Part shown: positions 18,749 through 27,602 of the stretch, piece after piece | How positions within the stretch are numbered: position 1 is the stretch's first letter | How the letters are laid out: every line of letters starts with the position of its first letter | NCBI RefSeq assembly: GCF_006716765.1 | Contig: NZ_VFPO01000001.1 | Span: 3,534,001 to 3,598,000 of the forward strand | Source of the DNA: Actinomadura hallensis | GTDB lineage: Bacteria; Actinomycetota; Actinomycetes; Streptosporangiales; Streptosporangiaceae | Length of the DNA stretch: 64,000 bases | Direction of reading: 5' to 3' | Notes under the pieces: generated by a model | The model's input: only the letters and a program-made list of their open reading frames with translations | What the model was told of the DNA's origin: nothing | The model's database searches: none | Translations under genes and position numbers: made by a program

Positions 18749-20000
18749 ACGAACCGGGCGGATCGAGCGAACCGGGTGGACCGAGCCCTCCCCCGGCCAG
18801 CGGCTGGCCGCCGCGCTGCGCCGCTCCCCGATCTACGTCGACCCGTCGGTGGCGTCCGCGCTGCCGCGGGCGGAACGGCGCAGGCTGATCGCCAAGATCG
18901 CCGAGGCGCCCGCGCCCGTCTTCGTCGTCCTGGTGCCCCTGGTGGAGGGCGGCACCTGGTCGGACGCGGACCAGCTGGCGACCGTCGTCCACGACCGCCT
19001 CGGCCGCGACGGGATCTTCATCACGTTCGGCGACCGGGGAACCGACCTCGTCGCGCGCGAGTGGGGCGGCGACCACCAGGCCCGCGACGCCGCGTGGGCC
19101 GTCCGCCTCGACCGCGCCATGGACGGCGCGCCGCTCGCCGACCGGCTGTCGCGCATCGTCGACCTGATCATCTCGGGCACGGGCACCCGGGAGTACGAGC
19201 GGGTCTCCGCCGAGATCGACGCCCGCGCGCGGCGCCGCCGCGAGAGCGGCGGCGCGCCCCCCGGAACCGCGCCGGACGACGACGGGCACTACGGCGGCGG
19301 CCTCGCGCTTCCCCTCGGCGCCGCCGGGCTGGCGGCGGCCGGGGTCGCGGGACTGGTGCTGTGGCGGCGGCGCCGCATGGCCGCCGCCCTCCGCGACGCC
19401 GACGGCCTGCTCCTGCCGCGCACGGTGTTCGCCACCGCGAGCCGCGCCGGCGAGGACCGGCTGCGCGAGCAGGCGTCCCGCGAGGTCCTCGCGTTCGGCG
19501 AGCTCCTGGACGACAGCGCCGTCCCCGCGTCGGACGAGCGCGCCCGCGCCCTGATGACCCGGGCGCTGGACGCCTACCAGGCCGCCGGGAAGACGCTGGA
19601 CGCGGCGCGCGGCGTCCCCGACCTGGCCGGCGTCCTGGTGCTGGTCGACCAGGGTCGCGACGCCCTGGCGTCCGCCAGGTCCGTCGCGAAGGGCGGACCG
19701 GAGATCCCCGCGATGCCCCTGTGCTTCTTCAACCCCCTGCACGGGGACGCCACGACCGGGATCGACTGGCGGCCCCTCGGGACGCGCCGGCGCCTGCGCG
19801 TCAAGACCTGCCGCGAATGCGCCCGCGCGGTGCGCGACAAGCGGACCCCCGACGTCCTCATGGACGCCCGGAGCGGCCGCGACGTCCCCTACTACGAGGC
19901 CGACCCGGCGCAGAGCGTCTGGGCCGAGACCGGCTACGGCCAGCTGCGCGACGACCTCGTGCACCGGGTCCTCAGGGGCGACCTGAACAGGAACGCCTGA
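18738..20000 (+). CDS. TPM-like/NPLHG membrane protein, third paralog
   Basis: 420 residues. It shares RLAAALRRSPIYVDPSVASA and APVFVVLVPL with its neighbours, has one transmembrane helix (about 187-208) flanked by arginines, and ends with the same cytoplasmic domain: Cys329, NPLHG (332-336) and CREC (358-361). It has no N-terminal signal peptide, so its ectodomain-like region may face a different side than in genes 1 and 2. GTG 18738 has GAGG 7 nt upstream and lies inside gene 2. Its stop is 26 nt from the convergent whiA stop. The function is unknown. Confidence 0.68.
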   Translation: MWTERTGRIERTGWTEPSPGQRLAAALRRSPIYVDPSVASALPRAERRRLIAKIAEAPAPVFVVLVPLVEGGTWSDADQLATVVHDRLGRDGIFITFGDRGTDLVAREWGGDHQARDAAWAVRLDRAMDGAPLADRLSRIVDLIISGTGTREYERVSAEIDARARRRRESGGAPPGTAPDDDGHYGGGLALPLGAAGLAAAGVAGLVLWRRRRMAAALRDADGLLLPRTVFATASRAGEDRLREQASREVLAFGELLDDSAVPASDERARALMTRALDAYQAAGKTLDAARGVPDLAGVLVLVDQGRDALASARSVAKGGPEIPAMPLCFFNPLHGDATTGIDWRPLGTRRRLRVKTCRECARAVRDKRTPDVLMDARSGRDVPYYEADPAQSVWAETGYGQLRDDLVHRVLRGDLNRNA

Positions 20001-20026
20001 CCGGGCCCCGGCCGGTGGCGGCGGGT

Positions 20027-21007
20027 CTACGGGGCCAGCATGTCGGCGGTGAGGTTGGCCTCGGTGCCGGGGATCCCCAGATCGCTGGCCCGCTTGTCGG
20101 CCATGGCGAGCAGGCGGCGGATGCGGCCCGCGATGGCGTCCTTGGTGAGCGGCGGGTCGGCGAGCTGGCCGAGCTCCTCCAGGGACGCCTGCTTGTGCTC
20201 CAGGCGGAGACGCCCGGCGTTGACGAGGTGCTCCGGCGCGTCGTCGCCGAGGATCTCCAGGGCGCGGGCCACGCGGGCGCCCGCGGCGACCGCCGCGCGG
20301 GCGGAGCGCCGCAGGTTCGCGTCGTCGAAGTTGGCGAGCCGGTTGGCGGTGGCGCGGACCTCCCGGCGCATCCGGCGCTCCTCCCAGGCGAGGACGCTGT
20401 CGTGCGCGCCGAGCCGGGTGAGCAGCGCGCTGATCGCGTCGCCGTCGCGGACCACGACCCGGTCGACGCCGCGGACCTCCCGCGCCTTGGCGTGGATCTT
20501 GAGGCGGCGGGCCGAGCCGACGAGCGCGAGCGCCGCCTCCGGTCCCGGGCAGGTCACCTCCAGGGACATGGACCTGCCGGGCTCGGTGAGCGAGCCGTGG
20601 GCGAGGAACGCGCCGCGCCAGGCGGACTCGGCGTCGCACGCCGCGCCCGCGACGACCTGCCGGGGCAGCCCCCGCACCGGGCGGCCGTTGTTGTCGATCA
20701 GCCCGGTCTGCCGGGCGAGCGACTCGCCGTCGCGGAACACCCGCACGACGTAGCGGTTGCCCTTGCGCAGGCCGCTCGGCGCGAGCACGACGACCTCGGA
20801 GGTGTGCCCGAACACCTCCGCGATGTCCTTGATCAGCCGCCGCGCCGCGGCCCCGGTGTCGATCTCGGCCTCGATCACGATACGGCCGCTGACCAGGTGC
20901 AGACCCCCCGCGAAGCGCAGCAGCGTCGAGACCTCGGCCTTGCGGCAGCAAGGCTTCATGATCGTGAGCCGGCTCAGCTCGTCCTTGACCACACCGGTCA
21001 TCGCCAT
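20027..21007 (-). CDS. whiA: Sporulation/cell-division regulator WhiA
   Basis: 326 residues. The N-terminal LAGLIDADG-like fold begins [11 protein letters not shown] and has [20 protein letters not shown]. The C-terminal helix-turn-helix region includes [20 protein letters not shown] and the terminal [12 protein letters not shown]. WhiA acts with WhiB to switch on cell-division genes in sporulating actinomycetes and is conserved even in non-sporulating ones. I chose ATG 21007, with GGGGGAGGG 8 nt before it, over longer in-frame extensions. It is the last gene of uvrC-rapZ-yvcK-whiA. Confidence 0.96.
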   Translation of the reverse strand: MAMTGVVKDELSRLTIMKPCCRKAEVSTLLRFAGGLHLVSGRIVIEAEIDTGAAARRLIKDIAEVFGHTSEVVVLAPSGLRKGNRYVVRVFRDGESLARQTGLIDNNGRPVRGLPRQVVAGAACDAESAWRGAFLAHGSLTEPGRSMSLEVTCPGPEAALALVGSARRLKIHAKAREVRGVDRVVVRDGDAISALLTRLGAHDSVLAWEERRMRREVRATANRLANFDDANLRRSARAAVAAGARVARALEILGDDAPEHLVNAGRLRLEHKQASLEELGQLADPPLTKDAIAGRIRRLLAMADKRASDLGIPGTEANLTADMLAP

Positions 21008-21068
21008 CTGAAGAACCCTCCCCCTATCGGACTCCCAGCAGTGTGGCCGATTCCGGCCTCGCGGGTCG

Positions 21069-22043
21069 TCAGTCGGTGAATATCTGTACGAAGGCTTGGG
21101 CGAGGCGGGCGGGCTCATGGCGTGGCGAGCCGTCGTCGGCGGCGACCTCGGCGAGGACCAGCCGCCCGCCGATCTCCTTGACGGCCTTGTCGAGCGCGAC
21201 CGGGTCGTCCACCACCCCGCTGTCGGCGATCACGACGTCCACGCTGAGGTCGGGCGCGTGCGCCCGCAGGACCTCCAGGTGGGTCTGCGGGGAGAAGTCG
21301 TCGGTCTCCCCGGGCTGCGGGGCGAGGTTCAGCGCGACGGCGCGGCGCGCGCGGGACGACACCAGGGCGCGCGCCAGCGCGGGCACCTTCAGGTGCGGCA
21401 GGACGCTCGTGAACCACGAGCCGGGGCCGAACACGATCCAGTCGGCGTCCTCGACGGCGGCGATGGCCTCCGGGCAGGCCGGCGGGTCCGCGGGGACCAG
21501 CGACACCCCCAGCACGGTGCCGGGCGTCTTCGCGCAGGCGACCTGCCCCCTGACGTGGGTGATCTCGTCGGGCCGGGACGGGTCGGCGCCGCGGACCTCC
21601 GCGACGATGTCCAGCGGCACCGCCGCCATCGGCAGCACCCGGCCGTGCGCGCCGAGCAGCCGCCCGACCCAGTCGAGGCCGGCGACGGTGGAGCCGCCCG
21701 GGGCGTCGGCGTCCGCGGCGCCGAGCAGCTCCCACAGCGCGACGATGAGGAGGTTGCCGACGGCGTGGCCCTGCAGGTCGCCCTCTTTGCGGAAGCGGTG
21801 CTGCACGACGTCCCGCCAGGTCTGCCCCCACTCGTCGTCGCCGCACAGCGCGGCCAGGGCCATGCGCAAGTCCCCGGGCGGCAGCACGCCGAGCTCCCGG
21901 CGCAGCCGGCCGCTGGAGCCGCCGTCGTCGGCGACGGTCACGATCGCGGTCAGCCGGTCGGTGACGCGGCGCAGCGCGGACAGCGAGGCGTACAGGCCGT
22001 GACCGCCGCCGAGCGCGACGACCTTGGGGCCGTTGGGCTTCAC
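21069..22043 (-). CDS. yvcK: YvcK-family gluconeogenesis factor (CofD-like)
   Basis: 324 residues. Motifs include [38 protein letters not shown] and [12 protein letters not shown], characteristic of the YvcK/CuvA family that binds UDP-sugars and links carbon flux to peptidoglycan precursor synthesis. I place the start at GTG 22043, one of several in-frame options, because the Arg-rich extension further upstream has no similarity. It is flanked by rapZ and whiA in the standard actinobacterial order. Confidence 0.95.
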   Translation of the reverse strand: MKPNGPKVVALGGGHGLYASLSALRRVTDRLTAIVTVADDGGSSGRLRRELGVLPPGDLRMALAALCGDDEWGQTWRDVVQHRFRKEGDLQGHAVGNLLIVALWELLGAADADAPGGSTVAGLDWVGRLLGAHGRVLPMAAVPLDIVAEVRGADPSRPDEITHVRGQVACAKTPGTVLGVSLVPADPPACPEAIAAVEDADWIVFGPGSWFTSVLPHLKVPALARALVSSRARRAVALNLAPQPGETDDFSPQTHLEVLRAHAPDLSVDVVIADSGVVDDPVALDKAVKEIGGRLVLAEVAADDGSPRHEPARLAQAFVQIFTD

Positions 22044-22098
22044 CGTGCCGATTCTCTGCTCTCCTCGTGCGGGGCCCGCGCCGGGCCCGGGGCGGGCG

Positions 22099-22977
22099 TC
22101 ACTCGCGGCCGAGGTCACGATGGGCGACCTGCACCTCGATGCCCTCGTCCCGCAGCCGGGCGGCGATCTGTTCCGCCATGGCAACACTACGGTGTTTACC
22201 ACCGGTGCATCCCACGGCGAGCGTGACGTAGTGCTTGCCCTCGCGCTCGTAGCCGGCGGACAGCAGGCGCAGCACCTCGGAGTAGGCGTCCAGGAACTCC
22301 TTGGCGCCGCGCTGGCCCAGCACGTAGTCGCGCACGGCCGGGTCGCGGCCCGTCTTCGGCCGCAGTTCCGGCACCCAGTGCGGGTTCGGCAGGAACCGGC
22401 AGTCGACGACGAGGTCGGCGTCGACCGGCAGGCCGTACTTGTAGCCGAACGACACGACGGTCGCGCGGAGGCTCGATTCCCCGGTGTCGTTGCCGAAGAA
22501 CCCGATGATCTTGTTGCGCAGCTCGTGCACGTTGAGGCCGCTCGTGTCGATCACCAGGTCGGCCTCGGCGCGGACCTCGCGGACGAGCTCCCGCTCCCGC
22601 GCGATGCCGTCGACCAGGCGGCCGTCGTCCTGCAGCGGGTGGGGGCGGCGGACGCTCTCGAAGCGGCGCACCAGGTCCTCGTCGCTGGCCTCCAGGAACA
22701 CGACCCGCGGGTGGACGCCGCGCGCCTCCAGCTCCGCGATCGAGTCGTGCAGGTCCTCGGTGAAGGCGCGGCTGCGCACGTCCACCACGACGGCGATGCG
22801 CGGCACCGCGTCCTTCACCCGGCCGCCGAGGTCGGCCATCGTCGCCAGCAGCCCCGGCGGCAGGTTGTCGACCACGAACCAGTCGAGGTCCTCCAGCGAC
22901 TTGGCCGCGGTGCTGCGCCCCGCCCCGGACATCCCCGTGATGATCACGATGTCCGGGATCTTCGTGTCGGTCGTCAT
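22099..22977 (-). CDS. rapZ: RNase adapter RapZ / nucleotide-binding P-loop protein
   Basis: 292 residues. The Walker A motif is [17 protein letters not shown] (about 15-31). The C-terminal domain includes [32 protein letters not shown] and the conserved [20 protein letters not shown]. In enterobacteria RapZ controls GlmS synthesis by guiding RNase E. In Gram-positives the role is less clear but is tied to cell-wall precursor sensing. The start overlaps the uvrC stop by 4 nt (ATGA). Confidence 0.95.
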   Translation of the reverse strand: MTTDTKIPDIVIITGMSGAGRSTAAKSLEDLDWFVVDNLPPGLLATMADLGGRVKDAVPRIAVVVDVRSRAFTEDLHDSIAELEARGVHPRVVFLEASDEDLVRRFESVRRPHPLQDDGRLVDGIARERELVREVRAEADLVIDTSGLNVHELRNKIIGFFGNDTGESSLRATVVSFGYKYGLPVDADLVVDCRFLPNPHWVPELRPKTGRDPAVRDYVLGQRGAKEFLDAYSEVLRLLSAGYEREGKHYVTLAVGCTGGKHRSVAMAEQIAARLRDEGIEVQVAHRDLGRE

Positions 22978-25034
22978 GAGCCGTCTCCCCCTGTGCTCCC
23001 CGTCCGCGTGCTCCCCGTCCGCGCCCGCGCGCCGGTCCCGCCGTTCCGCCCGGCGGGGACGCCGCCGTGCAGGGCTGCGACGATCTTCTCGGCGCTGCGC
23101 ATGCCGATCCCCGGGACCTCGGCGACCTGCTCGGGCGTCGCGTCCTTCAGCCGCTTCAGCGACCCGAAGTGCTTCAGCAGCGCCGCGCGCCGCGCCGGCC
23201 CCAGACCCGGTACGTTATCGAGTTCGCTCGCCGTCATGGACTTGGACCGCCGCTGCCGGTGGAAGGCGATCGCGAACCGGTGCGCCTCGTCCCGGATCCG
23301 CTGGACGAGGAACATGCCCTCGCTGTTGCGCGGCAGGATCACCGGGTCGTCCTCGCCGGGCAGCCACAGCTCCTCCAGCCGCTTGGCGATGCCGCAGACC
23401 GCGATGTCGTCGACGCCCAGCTCGTCCAGCGCCCGCTGCGCGGCCGCGACCTGCGCCGGGCCGCCGTCGACGAGCACGAGGTTGGGCGGGTAGGCGAACT
23501 TGCGCGGCCGGCCGGTCTCCGGATCGATCGGCTGGTGCGCCCCCTCCTCCGCCCCGCTCCGGGACGGCGCCCCGGGCTCCCCGGGCTCCCCGGCGGCCTC
23601 CCCGTGCCGCTCGCCGAGCTGGTCCAGCTCGCCCGTCTTCTCGCTCTCGGCGAGGTAGCGCCGGAACCGGCGGGTGATGACCTCGTGGATGGAGCGGACG
23701 TCGTCCTGCCCCTCGACGGCCTTGATCGTGAAGCGGCGGTACTCGCTCTTGCGGGCCAGGCCGTCCTCGAACACGACCATCGACGCGACCACGTTGGTGC
23801 CCTGCAGGTTCGACACGTCGTAGCACTCGATGCGCAGCGGCGCCTCGTCCAGGCCGAGCGCGTCCTGAATCTCCTGCAGCGCCCGGCTCCGGGTGGTCAG
23901 GTCGGACGCGCGCCGCGTCTTGTGCTGCTTGAGCGCCTCGTGCGCGTTGCGCTCGACGGTCTCCAGCAGCGCCTTCTTGTCGCCGCGCCGGGGGACGCGC
24001 AGCCGCACCGGCCCGCCGCGCTGCTCCGACAGCAGCTCGGTCATCGCGTGCTCGTCGGGCGGCAGCGCCGGGACGAGCACCTCCCGCGGCACCGACTCGC
24101 TCTCGCCGTAGATCTGGAGGAGGAAGTGCTCGACCAGGTCGGCGGTGGTGACGTCCGCGACCTTGTCGACCACCCAGCCGCGCTGCCCGCGGATCCGGCC
24201 GCCGCGCACGTAGAACACCTGGACGGCCGCCTCCAGCTCGTCCTCCGCGAAGGCGATCATGTCGCAGTCGGTGCTGTCGGCGAGGACGACCGCCTGCTTC
24301 TCCAGGGCGCGCTCCAGCGCGCGGATGTCGTCGCGGAGGCGCGCTGCGCGCTCGTACTCCTGCTCCGCGGCCGCCTCGCGCATCTCGCGTTCGAGGCGCT
24401 TGATGAACCGGGCCGTGTGGCCCGCCATGAAGTCGCAGAAGTCCTCGGCGAGGCGGCGGTGCTCCTCCGGGGAGACGCGGCCGACGCACGGCGCCGAGCA
24501 CTTGCCGATGTAGCCGAGCAGGCAGGGCCGGTCGAGCTGGCGCTGCCGCTTGAACACCCCGGCGCTGCACGTCCGGACGGGGAACACGCGCAGCAGCTGG
24601 TCGACCGTCTCCCGGATCGCCCACGCGTGGGAGTACGGCCCGAAGTAGCGCACGCCCTTGCGCTTGGCTCCCCGCATCACCATCACCCTCGGGTACTCCT
24701 CGTTCAGCGTGACGGCGAGGTACGGATAGGACTTGTCGTCGCGGTAGCGGACGTTGAACCGGGGGTCGAACTCCTTGATCCAGGAGTACTCGAGCTGGAG
24801 GGCCTCGACCTCGGTGGCGACGACCGTCCAGTCGACGCGCGCGGCGGTCCGCACCATCGTCTGCGTCCGGGGATGCAGCGCGGAGAAGTCGGCGAAGTAG
24901 GAGTTCAGCCGCTGGCGCAGGTTCTTCGCCTTGCCCACGTAGATGACCCGGCCGTGCTCGTCACGGAACCTGTACACCCCGGGGGATTCGGGGATCGAGC
25001 CCGGTGCGGGTCGGTAAGTCGCCGGATCAGCCAC
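22974..25034 (-). CDS. uvrC: Excinuclease ABC subunit C
   Basis: 686 residues. The GIY-YIG nuclease domain is at the N terminus ([20 protein letters not shown]), followed by a UVR motif around residues 205-240 and an RNase H-like endonuclease domain ([18 protein letters not shown]). Two helix-hairpin-helix motifs close the protein ([19 protein letters not shown] and [17 protein letters not shown]). A Gly/Pro/Glu-rich insertion with [16 protein letters not shown] lies just before the nuclease domain. It makes the dual incisions in nucleotide excision repair. The GTG start at 25034 has no ribosome binding site but a -10 box 7 nt upstream. Confidence 0.97.
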   Translation of the reverse strand: MADPATYRPAPGSIPESPGVYRFRDEHGRVIYVGKAKNLRQRLNSYFADFSALHPRTQTMVRTAARVDWTVVATEVEALQLEYSWIKEFDPRFNVRYRDDKSYPYLAVTLNEEYPRVMVMRGAKRKGVRYFGPYSHAWAIRETVDQLLRVFPVRTCSAGVFKRQRQLDRPCLLGYIGKCSAPCVGRVSPEEHRRLAEDFCDFMAGHTARFIKRLEREMREAAAEQEYERAARLRDDIRALERALEKQAVVLADSTDCDMIAFAEDELEAAVQVFYVRGGRIRGQRGWVVDKVADVTTADLVEHFLLQIYGESESVPREVLVPALPPDEHAMTELLSEQRGGPVRLRVPRRGDKKALLETVERNAHEALKQHKTRRASDLTTRSRALQEIQDALGLDEAPLRIECYDVSNLQGTNVVASMVVFEDGLARKSEYRRFTIKAVEGQDDVRSIHEVITRRFRRYLAESEKTGELDQLGERHGEAAGEPGEPGAPSRSGAEEGAHQPIDPETGRPRKFAYPPNLVLVDGGPAQVAAAQRALDELGVDDIAVCGIAKRLEELWLPGEDDPVILPRNSEGMFLVQRIRDEAHRFAIAFHRQRRSKSMTASELDNVPGLGPARRAALLKHFGSLKRLKDATPEQVAEVPGIGMRSAEKIVAALHGGVPAGRNGGTGARARTGSTRTGSTGGDGS

Positions 25035-25047
25035 GCTCAGAAGCCTA
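25035..25047 (-). promoter_or_regulatory. Candidate -10 box for leaderless uvrC
   Basis: On the minus strand TAGGCT (25042-25047) ends exactly 7 nt before the uvrC GTG start. With no Shine-Dalgarno sequence present, this suggests transcription beginning at the start codon. The same hexamer occupies the same place before the histidine kinase at 195. Confidence 0.4.
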
Positions 25048-25204
25048 GTCGCCGGGGCCGACGCGCGGCCCGCGCATGATCGGCCCGGGGGGTGACGGAG
25101 ATCTCCCGCCCCGCCCGGGTGATGCCAAAGACCATGGAAAGGGAGAATCAAGCCTACGCCGTGCACGCGGAAACCGTCGTCGCCGGAGGGGGGTCGTCAC
25201 CCGA

Positions 25205-26437
25205 GTGTCCGTGTTCTGGCCCTGGGTCGTCCTGGCGGCCGTGGTCGCCACGTCCGTGGTCGTCGTGGAGTGCGGCCGCCGGCTGCTGGCCGGCCGGCTG
25301 TCGGCGCGCTGGCCGGGCGCCGCGAACGCCGCCCGGCGCTGCGCCGCACCGGCGTTCGCGTTCGCCGCCGTCGTCAGCGCCAACGCCGCGATGCCGTACG
25401 CCCTCCTGCCCGGCCCGGCCGAGGGCGCGGTCGGGCACCTGCTGCGCATCGCCGCGATCGGCGCCACGACCTGGCTGGTGCTGCGGATCGGCTACGCGCT
25501 CAGCGACCCGCCGCTCGAGCGGCTGATGCGCATCGAGGGCGAGCGGAACCGGCGGGCCCGCCGCGTCCGCACCCAGATGCTGCTGCTGCGCCGCATCGCC
25601 GCCGTGGTGATCGTGGTCCTGGCGGTGGGGGCCGCGCTGTTCACGTTCCCGGGCGTCCGGGCGATCGGCGCGGGCGTGCTGGCGTCGGCGGGCGTCGCCG
25701 GGCTGGTCGTCGGCATCGCGGCCCGGCCCACGCTGGGCAACCTGCTCGCCGGGCTGCAGCTCGCGTTCAGCGACGCGCTGCGGCTGGACGACGTCGTCGT
25801 GGTGCAGGGCAACTGGGGCCGGGTCGAGGAGCTGACGCTGTCGTACGTGGTGCTCCGCCTCTGGGACGAACGGCGGATGATCTACCCGGTGTCGTACTTC
25901 ACCGACCAGCCGTTCGAGAACTGGACCCGCCACTCCAGCCGGCTGCTCGGCGCGGTCGAGCTGCACGTCGACTGGTCCGTGCCGGTCGACGAGCTGCGCC
26001 GCGAGCTGCACTCCGCGCTGCGGGAGAACCCGCTGTGGGACCGCCGCGAGTGGGTCCTGCAGGTGACGGACGTGCAGCCGAACGGGCTGATCACGCTGCG
26101 GGCCCTGATGAGCGCGGCCGACTCGGCGAGCGCCTGGGACCTGCGCTGCGACATCCGCGAGCATCTCGTCTCCTACCTCCGCGAGCACCACCCCGGCGCG
26201 CTCCCCCGCTTCCGGGTCGGCGGCGACGACGCCCCGCTGGTCCGCGCCTCCGGCGCCGAGGGCCCCGGCGGGAGAGACTCGGACGGCAGGACCCCGGACG
26301 GCACAGTCCCGGACGGCAGAGCCCGGGACGGGCGCGAGCCGGCGGGCGGGGAGGTCACCGGCGGGGAGGCGGGCGGCGGCCGGGCCGGACCGAGCGAGGA
26401 CGGCCCGGCCCGCCCCGGGCCGCTCAGGCGAGCATGA
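25205..26437 (+). CDS. MscS-family mechanosensitive channel
   Basis: 410 residues. Four hydrophobic segments are visible (about 5-25, 48-70, 75-98, 125-145). They are followed by the pore-lining helix AGVLASAGVAGLVVGIAARP and the conserved beta-domain TLGNLLAGLQLAFSDALRLD, which leads into VVQGNWGRVEELTLSYV. It opens on membrane tension and releases solutes. The final ~65 residues are a low-complexity tail of repeated DG-R/T units, rich in Gly, Asp and Arg. GTG 25205 is the best start, with GGAGGGGGG 11 nt upstream. The gene end overlaps a Rieske pseudogene on the other strand. Confidence 0.88.
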   Translation: MSVFWPWVVLAAVVATSVVVVECGRRLLAGRLSARWPGAANAARRCAAPAFAFAAVVSANAAMPYALLPGPAEGAVGHLLRIAAIGATTWLVLRIGYALSDPPLERLMRIEGERNRRARRVRTQMLLLRRIAAVVIVVLAVGAALFTFPGVRAIGAGVLASAGVAGLVVGIAARPTLGNLLAGLQLAFSDALRLDDVVVVQGNWGRVEELTLSYVVLRLWDERRMIYPVSYFTDQPFENWTRHSSRLLGAVELHVDWSVPVDELRRELHSALRENPLWDRREWVLQVTDVQPNGLITLRALMSAADSASAWDLRCDIREHLVSYLREHHPGALPRFRVGGDDAPLVRASGAEGPGGRDSDGRTPDGTVPDGRARDGREPAGGEVTGGEAGGGRAGPSEDGPARPGPLRRA

Positions 26438-26656
26438 TCCTGTCGCCCTGGACGGTGATCCGCCTCTCCTCCAGGGGCCTGTCCGCCGGAGGGTTCACCA
26501 CCGATCCCCGCCCCCGGAGCCGCCGCACGCCGCGGCGAGCCCGGCCAGGCCCGCGATCCCCGCGCCCAGCAGGACGCTCCTGCGGCCGTTCCCGGCGGCC
26601 TCGTCCCCCGGCTGCCGCTCAGCCGCCCCGTGCCTCGTCCCGGACTCCCGTGGCAT
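26424..26656 (-). pseudogene. Gutted Rieske protein copy: Tat lipoprotein signal plus C-terminal stub
   Basis: ATG 26656 has a good GGAGGG site and opens a frame with GNGRRSVLLGAGIAGLAGLA then AACGG, a twin-arginine lipoprotein signal. It stops at TGA 26495-26497. In another frame the DNA continues to TGA 26424 as PLEERRITVQGDRIMLA. That is clearly cognate to PLKEYPVQVKGDGIVVT, the C terminus of the intact Rieske gene 110 bp upstream. The whole 2Fe-2S domain is missing. I infer a former tandem duplicate reduced by an internal deletion and frameshift. Confidence 0.7.
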
Positions 26657-26767
26657 TCTCGCCCTCCAGTGACCTTCCGGTTTTCCGTGTCCCCAGTGAT
26701 CACGCACGGGAGGGCCGGGTGGTTCAAATGAGAACCAAGTCGGCGGAGGGACGCGCGGAGGGCGCGC

Positions 26768-27217
26768 TCAGGTGACGACGATCCCGTCGCCCTTGACCTG
26801 GACGGGGTACTCCTTCAGCGGCGTCTGCGCCGGGCCCTTCTGCACCGACCCGTCCTCGGCCTTGAACTCGCTGCCGTGGCAGGGGCACCTGATCAGCCCG
26901 TTCTGCACCTTGTCCACCGAGCACCCCTGGTGCGGGCACACCGCCGTGAACGCCTTGAACTCGCCCTGCGCCGGCTGGGTCACCACGACCTTGTCCTCGC
27001 CGTAGACCTTGCCGCCGCCGACCGGGATGTCGGCGACCTTGGCGATCTCCCGTCCCCGCAGGTCCTCGACGGACTTCTCCCCACCGCCGGACGCGCATCC
27101 GGCCAGCGCCGCGGCGCCGACCGCCCCCATCCCGCACAGCACCGTGCGGCGGCCGATCCCCCCGGTCCCGGCGGACCCCGCTCCCGGCGAGGCTCCGGGC
27201 GTCAATTCGTCGCTCAT
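26768..27217 (-). CDS. Tat-exported Rieske [2Fe-2S] lipoprotein
   Basis: 149 residues. The twin-arginine signal IGRRTVLCGMGAVGAAALAG runs into a lipobox cysteine (LAGC). The mature domain has both cluster-binding loops: CPHQGCSV, and CPCHGSEF after about 15 residues, giving two Cys and two His ligands. It ends in a short Rieske beta-strand. It is much smaller than cytochrome bc1 Rieske subunits and belongs to the single-domain ferredoxin-like Rieske proteins found in actinomycetes. The likely role is electron transfer on the outer face of the membrane; the partner is unknown. ATG 27217 is the chosen start. Confidence 0.9.
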   Translation of the reverse strand: MSDELTPGASPGAGSAGTGGIGRRTVLCGMGAVGAAALAGCASGGGEKSVEDLRGREIAKVADIPVGGGKVYGEDKVVVTQPAQGEFKAFTAVCPHQGCSVDKVQNGLIRCPCHGSEFKAEDGSVQKGPAQTPLKEYPVQVKGDGIVVT

Positions 27218-27602
27218 GCCTCCATGATCCTGGACCCCGCCCCGCCCCGCGCACCGACCCACCGATTGCCCGGGCCCGCCGCCCCCGTGGGGCGTCCGAG
27301 AGGTGAGGCGGGCGTTTCCCGGAGGCCCGATGCCTTGACCGGTCGGGCCTCCGGGAGCGGGACGGCCGGCGGTGCGCCTGCCCCCGGGACGCCCATGGCG
27401 GGCGTCCGCGCGCCGCCGTCCGGCGGACCTCACGTGCGGAGGGCCCGCGCCGCGCCCCCGCCGCGGCCGGTGCGTCCGGGCCGTGGCCGGTGCGCCCATC
27501 GCGTCCACGGCCGGCCGGCCTCCGTCCACGAGGCCCGTCCGGGACCGGCCTCACCCATTGCACGCGCGGACCGGCCCGCGCGGTTCAGCCCGCCCGGGCG
27601 GA
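27218..27602. other. 385-bp spacer between uvrA and the Rieske gene
   Basis: I see no credible gene here. The open frames are low-complexity Arg/Pro/Gly reads of very GC-rich DNA. An inverted repeat at 27530-27552 (GAGGCC...GGCCTC), about 50 nt past the uvrA stop, could form a terminator-type hairpin without a T-run. A palindrome CCGCCCGGGCGG touches the uvrA stop. The promoter of the Rieske gene should lie near 27230-27300, but I cannot pick it out. Confidence 0.4.
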
